Source: Aureococcus anophagefferens
Taxonomy: Eukaryota; Sar; Pelagophyceae; Pelagomonadales; Pelagomonadaceae
DNA: 17,746 bases
NCBI RefSeq assembly: GCF_000186865.1
Contig: NW_008705596.1
Coordinates: 144,708 to 162,453, forward strand
Direction: 5' to 3'
The notes beneath the pieces are model-generated. The model was not told the DNA's origin and searched no databases. It saw nothing but the letters and a program-made list of their open reading frames with translations. Below are positions 9,415 through 16,202 of this stretch, piece by piece. The first letter of the stretch is position 1. Every line of letters starts with the position of its first letter. A program made the position numbers and the translations under genes.

Positions 9415-9545
9415 ACACGGCACAAGGGGCCGGTTCGGAACCTGGCGCCCGGCGTCCGGCGGACGCGGCGGTCCGGACGCGGCCCGGACGTGCCCCGGAC
9501 GGGCCCCGGACGCGGCCGGACCAGTCCCAGACGGGCGCCGGACGC
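9415..9545. repeat. CGGACG-rich degenerate minisatellite
   Basis: The hexamer CGGACG recurs at irregular 10-20 base spacing in an almost pure G+C stretch (for example GTCCGGACGCGGCCCGGACG, CCCCGGACGGGCC, GCCGGACGCTG). It ends abruptly at an AT-rich AAATTCGATTAAATCTACTA near 9550. Confidence 0.75.
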
Positions 9546-9606
9546 TGCTAAATTCGATTAAATCTACTAGTAATGTGCCGGGGAGTGGGGCCGCGCGCTC
9601 TCGCAT

Positions 9607-10293
9607 GTGCCTCGGGACCGTCCGTGGCCAGGCCACTGCGAAGACGCCGCGCGCGAAACGGTCCGGGCGTCGTCGAAAACGCAACGGCCTCGTCGGAGCG
9701 TTCTCTTGAGACGGCTGGCGCGTGTTGGACGTGTTCCGGACCTCGAATGCCTGCTTTCGCTGGAGGAGTTGCGGAGAGTGTTGCTACGAAGGCCGTGTCT
9801 CGCGAAAGCAGGCATTCGCCACCGTCGGACCACCTTACGGCCTCGATTCCTCGATTCTCATCGATTGGCGGCGGTCTTTTCGAGCCAGTGTGCGGCGCCG
9901 CGACGCCCCTGGACGTCCAGAGCGGTTCCGATGCCCTCTCACGACCGATCACCGGGGCTTCGCTGGCCCGCGCGTCATGTGAACGCGGGGCTTGGCAGCT
10001 ACAGCTTGGGCGCCTCCTGCCAGCGCCTCGAAAACGACTCCAACACGGCCTACAGCGACGACGCGCCCACGAACGCGGACTGGCGCTGTCGTTGCGTCGA
10101 GACATCTTGTCTCGACTCCAGAAGACGCTCGGCCGTCGAAACGGTGCTCTGCGCGCCCGTTTTCCTGCCGTTGGTGCCTCGCCAGTACACCCTAGCCGTA
10201 CTAAACCAGTACAAACGCGTCGTATACGGCCGTATATACTCGCTTCGGCGCCCTGCGCGACCGCCTGGGGCCCGAGCGGACTCCCTGGGCTAG
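9607..10293 (+). CDS. Uncertain hypothetical ORF in GC-rich DNA
   Basis: This is one of three long overlapping frames: plus 9573-10304, plus 9607-10293 and minus 10105-9548. High GC alone can open such frames. In this frame the second half is the most protein-like, with GLGSYSLGASCQRLENDSNT, CRCVETSCLDSRR and LNQYKRVVYGRI. The first half crosses the 17-bp stem-loop at 9744-9818 and is Arg-rich. No domain is recognised and the reading strand is not certain. Confidence 0.2.
   Translation: MPRDRPWPGHCEDAARETVRASSKTQRPRRSVLLRRLARVGRVPDLECLLSLEELRRVLLRRPCLAKAGIRHRRTTLRPRFLDSHRLAAVFSSQCAAPRRPWTSRAVPMPSHDRSPGLRWPARHVNAGLGSYSLGASCQRLENDSNTAYSDDAPTNADWRCRCVETSCLDSRRRSAVETVLCAPVFLPLVPRQYTLAVLNQYKRVVYGRIYSLRRPARPPGARADSLG
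9744..9818. repeat. 17-bp perfect stem-loop, 41-nt loop
   Basis: CGAATGCCTGCTTTCGC (9744-9760) is exactly complementary to GCGAAAGCAGGCATTCG (9802-9818). Perfect 17-bp arms are well above chance in a window this size. This suggests a foldback mobile-element remnant or a structured RNA. Confidence 0.8.
10223..10236. repeat. 14-bp palindrome TATACGGCCGTATA
   Basis: This perfect palindrome lies in a local string of GTAC/GTATAC motifs (10190-10240). The hexamer GTATACGG is also part of the 34-bp dispersed repeat. Confidence 0.5.
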
Positions 10294-10714
10294 CACGTCC
10301 TTAACAAGCACTACGTAAAACCCAGCAATCTGGATTAATCAGGCTATGGACGATCCCCGCGACTGCATTTTGGCTCGAGGGAGGGTGTGCGTTGGCACGA
10401 TTTGGGAGAAGGGGGGTGAGATTAAGACTGCCAAGTTTCAGGTCTGAAGACCATGGGGTTGGGCGCGCGCGCCATCGTCTAAAAGGCCATAATATGTGCG
10501 GTGTAGTGAGGGTGAGGGGTCGCATCGCCGGTAGCGCGGCCTCGGGCCGAGACCTGTAGGCCGCCGGGTAAGTCGTGGAGTCCGAAAGTAACCCGTCAGG
10601 TAAGTCGTTTTGGCCGAATGTAAGTCGTAAGTAACATGTTAGGTAAGCCGTTACGTCCGACCCCGGCGTGGCGCCGCCGCCATCGGGTGGACACGCGTAC
10701 GTGGCGCTCAGCCT
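10294..10714. other. Non-coding spacer with degenerate GGTAAGTCG repeats
   Basis: No credible ORF is present. GGTAAGTCG occurs at 10567-10575 and 10599-10607 (period 32). Variants are GTAAGTCG at 10620-10627 and GGTAAGCCG at 10642-10650, each near a GTCCGA, GGCCGA or ACGTCCG partner. This looks like a decayed tandem array. The 10300-10560 stretch shows nothing identifiable. Confidence 0.5.
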
Positions 10715-10972
10715 CGCGCCAGGGTCGGAATCGAGCTCCTAAGTTCACTTTCGGACGGCCCAGCAGCCCCGAAAAGAATCTCCTAGAAGGTAACTTACCG
10801 TAAAGTTGAAGTAAAATTGAAGTAAAATTTGCCAAAAACAGCCTCCTAGGCCTGGTTCGCCCCAAAAGAATCTCCTAGCCCTCGCCGGGCCGGGGAAAAG
10901 AATCTCCTAGGCCTCGTTAGTTCACTTTCGGTTAGAAAGTGAAATCAGCCTCGATTCCGACTCTGGCTCGCG
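10715..10972. mobile_element. Small non-autonomous inverted-repeat element (MITE-like)
   Basis: The left arm 10715-10735 (CGCGCCAGGGTCGGAATCGAG) matches the reverse complement of 10950-10972 with one mismatch and a two-base gap. The 214-base interior has no ORF. It carries three copies of AAAAGAATCTCCTAG (10772-10786, 10864-10878, 10896-10910) and two of AGTTCACTTTCGG. It also has a 9-bp hairpin, TTCACTTTC/GAAAGTGAA, at about 10921-10943. Inverted ends, small size and internal subrepeats fit a MITE. I did not find a clear target-site duplication. Confidence 0.5.
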
Positions 10973-11074
10973 CACGCCGGAAATCTCCAAAAACAGACAT
11001 TTTCGGACATAACTTGTGCCAATCGATGACCTAGCATGATCGGCTGCGGTTCCGGAGCCCCAGATGAACGTTCA

Positions 11075-11218
11075 TCACGGTGCGCTTGAGTCTGAATCAC
11101 TACTGGGAGCATGTTCTGCAGGTTCTTCGAACGCAGTAACTTTGACAGATTCCTCATCATCCAGTGCGTTATAATCGAGTTGATCTGCGTCATCGTCTGA
11201 TATTCCTAGGTCAATCAT
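11075..11218 (-). CDS. Short acidic ORF, possible first exon of a divergent gene
   Basis: The ATG at 11218 opens a 47-residue frame ending in TGA. It is strongly acidic and Ser-rich (ISDDDADQLDYNALDDEE, AFEEPAEH, SSDSDSSAP), unlike the Arg-rich noise frames nearby. It could be a complete micro-protein or a first exon. A GTGATG at the 3' end could be a donor, and another minus frame (11193-10945) continues past it with DERSSGAPEPQPIMLG and LAQVMSENVCFWRF. It is head to head with DNAJC17, about 390 bases between ATGs, with the palindrome cluster starting at its start codon. No family is recognised. Confidence 0.4.
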   Translation of the reverse strand: MIDLGISDDDADQLDYNALDDEESVKVTAFEEPAEHAPSSDSDSSAP

Positions 11219-11374
11219 TGTGCCGGCGCTTTTGGCTGTGCCGGCACACGCCCAGGCCCCGGCCCCGTCGACTTGGGGCCCGACCAAACGTGCCGGCACA
11301 CCGACACAACGCTATTTCTGGTTGTGCCGGCACACTTCGCTCCGCTAGATCTGCCGGCACACTGTACCGGCACA
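11219..11374. promoter_or_regulatory. Cluster of six TGTGCCGGCACA-type palindromes
   Basis: Two perfect 12-bp palindromes TGTGCCGGCACA lie at 11237-11248 and 11323-11334. Four one- or two-base variants lie at 11219-11230, 11289-11300, 11350-11361 and 11363-11374. All six are within 156 bases between the divergent acidic ORF and DNAJC17. Repeated dyad sites in a shared upstream region fit binding sites for a dimeric factor. A decayed tandem repeat is the alternative. Confidence 0.6.
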
Positions 11375-11607
11375 AGATACGCCCAGCAGGGGGTAGACGC
11401 GCGCGGAATTTTTTTCCGGTCTCCAGCCTCCCTTTAGGCCCCACTCGACCCGACTAATATCCCGGCGCGGCTAGCATAACGCAGATAGTCCCGACCGCGC
11501 GGCTGGCGCCTCAAAAAGTTTTGCTTCCACCTTGGCTCTGCAGGCCACTTGCACCCGGCGAAGTCGCATGTCGGTGTCGTGCGTATAAATCTTGTAGCAG
11601 GCCGGGC

Positions 11608-12699
11608 ATGGAGTTTGCGGCTCTCGACTCTGCTGAGAAAGCGAAGTTTGCGCGAAAAATCTACGCGTTGCTTGGACTCGGTGTGGGTTGTGGGGAGGCG
11701 GCCGTGAAGAAGGCTTACAAGAAGGCGAGTCTACAATACCACCCGGACAAGCAGCGCGGCAAGACCGCCGGAGAACAGGAGGTGGCGGCGTCGATGTTCC
11801 TCAAAGTAAAGGAGGCGTATGAGATGCTCGGCAACGTTTCGATGCGCGAGGCGCTAGATAGCGCGGTCTTTTGCGTGGAGAGGGCGCAGCGCGCCCACCA
11901 GCAGCGAATGGCTGCCATGGGATCAACGCGTAGAAAATTTCGCGATGAACTCGAGCGGCGTGAGGCGGCGGCGCGTGATGCAGTGGGAAGCGGGGGCGGG
12001 GGTCTGGCGTCTTCAGCCGTCGTGTGCCGAGACGGTGTCGATGGCGCAGAGGCATTGGCACGTGCAGCGAACGCTTCACGCGCTGAGGGGCTGTCCAAGG
12101 CCGTGCGCACAGCGGCTAAGCAGCGCCGAGCGGCGCGTGATACAGGATCCGATATCGACCGGGATATACGGCTCGAGCGTCTGCGCCAGTCGGTCAAGGT
12201 CCGGTGGGGTGCTCGAGCAACCGGCTGGACGGATGATAATTTGCGCGACGCGTGCGCTCCGCTTGGTTCCCTCGTCGCCATCGACCGTGGTGAGAGCGGC
12301 AAAAGTGCGATCCTTGTCTTCGCCTCTGATATCCAAGCTACGCTCGCCACCGTCGACGAGACATTCTGCGACCTCTTCAGAGACGTCCGACTTCTGGCCC
12401 CCGACGCGTGGGAGCGGGTCCAGCGCGCCATTGCCGATAGGGCTAGAAAAGACCGTGATGAGGCGCCAGATTTGTTCAACTCTCAAAGAGGGGATGATAA
12501 AGACCCAACGATACTACTTCGCCGCGCGCACGAGCGAGCCGACATCGAGGCAACGCTCCGACGTGTAGACGCTAGCGGCCACCATCAGTGCCAAAATGCT
12601 CCCGAAGCGCATCGGATAAACCGGAACCAGTTCTCGCCTGTGGGAAAACGACGGCGCCTCGAAGCGGCCTCAAGCCGCGTTAGCGTAGTGACGACTTGA
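11608..12699 (+). CDS. DNAJC17: DnaJ/RRM protein, DNAJC17/Cwf23 family
   Basis: The 363-residue protein starts at ATG 11608; an upstream in-frame extension has only a non-ATG start. An N-terminal J-domain (about 10-80) contains KIYALLGLG, VKKAYKKASLQYHPDKQRGK with the essential HPD near residue 45, and VKEAYEMLGN. Then comes a charged helix (about 85-135, QRMAAMGSTRRKFRDELERR), a Gly-rich linker, and an RRM-like fold at about 190-275 (SVKVRWGAR, LRDACAPLGSLVAID, SAILVFASDIQATLA). The tail has a basic KRRRLE stretch. J-domain plus helix plus RRM is the DNAJC17/Cwf23 layout, known as a spliceosome-associated J-protein. A TATAAAT lies only 18 bases before the ATG, too close to act as a normal TATA box. 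No intron is needed. The base composition is visibly more GC-rich than CC2D2A. Confidence 0.9.
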   Translation: MEFAALDSAEKAKFARKIYALLGLGVGCGEAAVKKAYKKASLQYHPDKQRGKTAGEQEVAASMFLKVKEAYEMLGNVSMREALDSAVFCVERAQRAHQQRMAAMGSTRRKFRDELERREAAARDAVGSGGGGLASSAVVCRDGVDGAEALARAANASRAEGLSKAVRTAAKQRRAARDTGSDIDRDIRLERLRQSVKVRWGARATGWTDDNLRDACAPLGSLVAIDRGESGKSAILVFASDIQATLATVDETFCDLFRDVRLLAPDAWERVQRAIADRARKDRDEAPDLFNSQRGDDKDPTILLRRAHERADIEATLRRVDASGHHQCQNAPEAHRINRNQFSPVGKRRRLEAASSRVSVVTT

Positions 12700-12765
12700 T
12701 TCGAGCACACTTGAATTGACTTGAAATGGGAGGAAAAAAAATAGCCTCGTCTCTCTTGTCGAAGC

Positions 12766-13242
12766 GTGCTTAGTACTTCAAACGCTCGGAGAGAGAAACA
12801 ATCGCTCGCTCATCAGACCAGCGGCCAGACTACAAGACAGAGGCATGGAGCACAGGCCCTCGGACGTTATTCGAATTCCAATGTAGCAGCCACGGCTTCT
12901 AGCGAATTCAGGCATGAGGAGCTGGCGGTGCTGAGGAACTTGCAGGGCGCTGTGGCCCGCGAGCGAAGAGATGCCCTGTCGCGGTGAGGTGCAATTGCGC
13001 TTCATTTTGTTCAAGCCGGTCTTCAGTAGCCTGGTACTCAGTGCGAAGCAATCGGTGCGACTTGCGTTGAAAGAGTGTCGACTCTCATCGTAACTGACAG
13101 AACCCGCGTACTTGTAGCGTCCTGGCGATCCCGTGCATCCATGCGACGCACTCATGCGTGTGGGTTTTCAATGAAACCAACTTTCATTGGACTCAGCATG
13201 CAGCCCATCATTCGGGAGTTAACTATCATGCTGCGTCGATGA
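12766..13242 (+). CDS. Possible two-exon ORF downstream of DNAJC17; tentative
   Basis: A plus frame without ATG (from 12766) ends in a protein-like stretch, SSEFRHEELAVLRNLQGAVA then RERRDALSR, at a TGA inside CGG|TGA. Splicing at CG|GTGAGG (12984) to CTCAG|CATGCAG (13196/13197) would continue in frame as R-MQPIIRELTIMLRR with a stop at 13240-13242, a plausible coiled-coil C-terminus. No 5' exon with ATG was found. A minus ORF of 125 codons (13155-12778, ATG start) overlaps, and I cannot decide between them. Confidence 0.22.
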
Positions 13243-13271
13243 AGAGGAATTTCCCTCGCATTGATGCTCAC

Positions 13272-13319
13272 ACATCCAAACAGACGGAGGAGCAGACTTC
13301 CAAACAGACGGAGGAGCAA
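13272..13319 (+). repeat. 24-bp tandem duplication, two copies
   Basis: Two adjacent 24-bp units (13272-13295, 13296-13319) differ at only two bases. In the plus frame of 13158-13352 (internal ATG at 13239) each encodes TSKQTEEQ, and both differences are synonymous (ACA/ACT, CAG/CAA). That is weak support for translation of this frame, which competes with the spliced reading ending at 13242. Confidence 0.75.
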
Positions 13320-13689
13320 ATGCGCACTAGAGGGCTCCTTAGCTTATCGTGATCACCACCGAGTTAGCCTGCGGGAAATACGACGCGTTCAAGTTTGGGG
13401 CCCGCCCGGGGCCCAGTGGGGGAAACAACCATAGGGATGGCGCCGGGATGGCGCGCACCATGGGAATTATTGTTCGTTATTCGGGGCCTCCAGGCCGGAG
13501 GTCCTCATACTAGTCCGACTTAATCTACTGTGCGCTTCAGTTGCGAAGGACCCAGTGGCGGGATCGAGCGAGAGTTGGCTTTTATACAAAAGTGAACTTT
13601 TGGTAAAGGCCCGGCACTCGACCCCGGCGCCGGCCGTAGCGCGTGACGACGGGTAGCCCAATGGCGGCAACGCGGCGAGGCCGCTCCTT

Positions 13690-14135
13690 ACCCGACCCGT
13701 CGCGCGTGGAAAAAGGGCCGGGGGGACAAGACTCGGTGGAAGTCCGTGCAGTGGTGGCGACCGCGCTCGCGCGCAGTGGCCGCGGTGTGCTCGAATCGAT
13801 CTGTGATGCACATCTCGACCTTCGTGGTCGCGTTCTTGCGTCCGATCTGGTCCATGGGTCCGTCCGACCTGCCTGGAGGCCCCAACACTAACGTGAGCAG
13901 CCCCTTGGCCAACCAGGTACACTCGATGACGCTGTGCGCCATGCAAGTCGTTCGAGGCCGCCGCGCGAATGGCTCCGGTCACGGCGCGGTCCATGGCGTG
14001 GCGCTGTGCTCGCCGACATACTAGAGCGTGGTACTTGCCGCTCGGCTGCCCGTGGTGCCACCCTGGGGCTGCTACAGAGGCACTCGAAGCTGTGTAACCA
14101 CTGGGAATCGCCGCTCCGACGCCCAAGCGTTCGAC
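13690..14135 (-). pseudogene. Possible frameshifted Ty1/copia RNase H relic
   Basis: Motifs of a copia-type RNase H appear in the expected order on the minus strand but in different frames: NAWASERR (14131-14108), then PSGYTASSASVAAPGWHHGQ, then STTL-stop-YVGEHSAT, then RVYLVGQGAAHVSV near 13900. The spacing from SGY to QGA is about 63 codons, close to the family pattern SGY...W..KQ...S..EAEY...DNQGA. The region is full of frameshifts and one stop. The overlapping 254-codon minus frame (14231-13467) would then be partly this relic. The match is by eye and weak. Confidence 0.3.
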
Positions 14136-14498
14136 GACACAGCCAATTCCCGCGAGCAGAGCACCTCCGGAGTCACCCATGGGCACGAGGTGTCCACCGC
14201 CGCCACCTAGGCTCCAAGCGTCGCGCTCCACGAGCAGCTCAGCGCGAGGGGCTGCCTCTCGGAGGACGAGCGCTGGCGCCGAGTCGAGTGCAACATCAGC
14301 TCAGTTCGAATCGACCAATGGGAAGCTCGCATTCGCGCGCGCGCGGCGACGCCATGGCCTCGATTCCGAGCCGGCCACCTCGGCGCATGACCCCAGCAGC
14401 CCCCACGGACTACCCTACGAGTCCGCCGGCCGAGTCGCCGCCATTGGGGCGTCGCGGAAGGCGACCCCCCGACGCGGGTGCCGGCCCTGTCTTTTGGT

Positions 14499-14557
14499 TA
14501 ATTTCGACCCGGCTTTTGATTAATTTCGACCCGGCTTTTGATTAGTTTCGGCCGGCG
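14499..14557. repeat. 22-bp tandem repeat, about 2.5 copies
   Basis: The unit beginning TAATTTCGACCCGGCTTTTG is present at 14499-14520 and 14521-14542. A diverged partial third copy starts at 14543 (TAGTTTCGGCCGGCG). It lies just before the second 34-bp repeat copy. Confidence 0.85.
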
Positions 14558-14571
14558 CTCGAGCTTGGCCT

Positions 14572-14605
14572 CGTAGTATACGGGGGCCGGGGCTACTGGA
14601 CGAAC
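14572..14605. repeat. 34-bp dispersed direct repeat, copy 2
   Basis: Identical over all 34 bases to 4905-4938, same orientation. The sequence after it (GGGCAGAGGATCTGCC, itself a short dyad) does not match the first locus. Confidence 0.85.
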
Positions 14606-15224
14606 GGGCAGAGGATCTGCCTCACTAGGTCCAGGAAGACTCTCCGTCTATTACAGTGCGGGGGGCAACTATAACAGGGTTAGAAAGTATTGAGGAGGGA
14701 AAGGATATTGGGTGGCTCTGTACCAGCGAGCCACTAGGGAGATACAAAACTCTCTATCTCTCCAGCGACGCCCTTCAAGCCTCCCCGCACCGTCTTATTC
14801 CCCGGTACTCTGATTTTACTTTTATTTTTCCCTGATGAATCCCATCCTTCATCGCGCAAATCGGCGTCGATGGCGGCTCGCTTTGGCGCTTCGAAGTCGG
14901 CGTGTGTATCTGGTTTGCGTCGTCTACTTTTTAGCTGGTCGTAAGAGCATGAAGGACGTGAGAGCATGGCGTCCGATTTTTTCCACGGGAGAGCTTGCTG
15001 CTGGGCCGCGTTCGAGAGGAGTTGACGGGCGGGGGCGGGGACGCACCGCCCGAGTATGGTCGAGACAGAGTCTTTCAGCTGGACCTAAAGGCGGTTCCGG
15101 CCTCGGAACCGGTGCCCTGAGGGGCGCTAAGCCTTAGGTCCAGCGATCTCGTCCCTGTTTCGACGGTAAAGGGAGCCGCTGCGGGCCGCGGCGGCGCCCG
15201 AGCCCGACCAGACGAGCTCGACCA
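14606..15224. other. Intergenic stretch, nothing identified
   Basis: There are AT-rich and GC-rich patches with short overlapping ORFs on both strands and no recognisable domain. A GGTTCCGGCCTCGGAACC dyad occurs near 15095-15112. Confidence 0.4.
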
Positions 15225-15565
15225 TATCGAGCCCCGCGACCTGACCCTTGCACCGAGGCGATGCGTGGGTGACGATGAACGATCTCTGGTGCTGCGAGAG
15301 CTCAAATCTAGCTCGAAGGGGTCGGGGAAGCCGAACGCGCCCCATCCCAGCCCATAAAACCTCTCGTTCGCGTCGCCCCGCAATCGGCTCGATGTCGAGT
15401 TTTCGCCGTTGCCTCGTCCGTACGCGCGCGGTCAACAAAGCCAATGGGATCGTGGTACGTCGTTGCATTATGGCTGGGCTGTGGGCCTGAGAAGCTGATG
15501 GATTCTCCATCGCACGCTCGCCCTGACGAAGTTCGTTAAAGCTGAGGCGGCGGAATCGATTCCCT
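15225..15565 (-). pseudogene. Diverged copy 1 of an unknown coding segment
   Basis: This segment aligns along its length with 16630-16965 in the same orientation. Shared translated blocks on the minus strand are HDPIGFVDRARTDEATAKTR, HRADC and GFMGWDGAR here, against NDPSSFEVRKHMDEAHAKTR, HPDDC and RFRGWDEAR in copy 2. A downstream block aligns SFIVTHASPRCKGQVAGLDM with SFVMRAIRCVRGSFPARVDL. The blocks fall in different frames, and copy 1 lacks an intact ORF across them, so it looks degraded. No family is recognised; it could be a fragment of a mobile-element protein. Confidence 0.5.
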
Positions 15566-15581
15566 CGCCTGGTCTTTTGTC

Positions 15582-15605
15582 CTCCTGGTGCGATCGCACC
15601 AGGAG
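15582..15605. repeat. 24-bp perfect palindrome
   Basis: CTCCTGGTGCGA is followed directly by its exact reverse complement TCGCACCAGGAG, with no spacer, and GCGATCGC at the centre. It lies about 17 bases beyond the end of duplicated copy 1. It could be a recombination or insertion junction, or a dimeric protein site. Confidence 0.85.
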
Positions 15606-16106
15606 CAACTCAATCTAAACCAGCCGTTCAGTAGGCCGATGTCGCCGCCACAGCCTGAGCGGCTTGATTGAGGATAATCAGGGAAAACGTGCTCGAGGTT
15701 TCGAGCGAGTGCAGCCGGTAAACATGGGCTCAGACGTATCTGCGCTATAACTAAGTAGATATTGCCGCTCACTCTCGCCTAGGGAGAGCCCTAGGGGAGC
15801 CCCCTCATGGGAGAGTACCAGCCAGGGTGGCTAGGTGCCCTTCCTGAACGGGGACTATCGCCCTACGCGAGTGTAATTATAGTGCGCTTCAAGTTGGCGG
15901 AGTAGTTGGTGATAAGCCAGCTAACTAGGGAGCCTACATTCCACTCCCTCAGCTATGCAGCCCCAAGTCGGGACTATGATGTCCTCCCTATGCTGCGACG
16001 CTCATACTGCGCTATTCGCCTAGAGCACTAGAGCATTAAAGGAGAGCATCGTGACGCACTCACTTAGCTCATCCGAGGACGCCGGTCCCCCCTCACAAAG
16101 GTTAAT
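15606..16106. other. Intergenic stretch, no supported gene
   Basis: The only notable frame is minus 15772-15536 (GTG start, 78 codons, with LARNLEHVFPDYPQSSRSG). It ends just before copy 1 and may be an upstream part of the same degraded unit. The 15770-16100 part has CCTAGGG-type motifs reminiscent of 5621-5648 but no coding signal. Confidence 0.35.
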
Positions 16107-16202
16107 CTAGGACAGCTCGCGTCGGCGAAACGGCGCCACGGGGCGCGCGAGCATGCCCCCAAGCGCCAAAGCAACAGCAGCCATTGAAATTAAAAATAAC
16201 AT
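16107..16202 (-). CDS. Tiny hydrophobic ORF, left member of an inverted pair
   Basis: ATG at 16202 gives 31 residues: MLFLISMAAVALALGGMLAR, then PVAPFRRRELS and a TAG stop. It is a hydrophobic segment followed by a basic tail, like a signal anchor or truncated signal peptide. It is in frame with a longer upstream frame (to 16547), which looks like noise. The first 23 bases are identical to the ORF at 16971, and it points outward, away from that copy. Translation is not established. Confidence 0.35.
   Translation of the reverse strand: MLFLISMAAVALALGGMLARPVAPFRRRELS

Noticed and set aside
9548..10105. 185-codon minus ORF
   Set aside because: It reads through the stem-loop, is Arg/Ser-rich and competes with two equally long plus frames; no evidence favours it.
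11584..11590. TATAAAT as the DNAJC17 TATA box
   Set aside because: It is only 18 bases from the ATG, so a normal TATA-directed start would fall inside the coding region.
11715..12479. 254-codon minus ORF and other long ORFs opposite DNAJC17
   Set aside because: Antisense and alternate-frame shadows of the well-supported DnaJ/RRM gene.
14231..14545. Plus ORFs of 114-203 codons ending in the 22-bp repeat
   Set aside because: Pro/Arg/Ser-rich noise in GC-rich DNA. The shared FDPAFD endings come from the tandem repeat itself.
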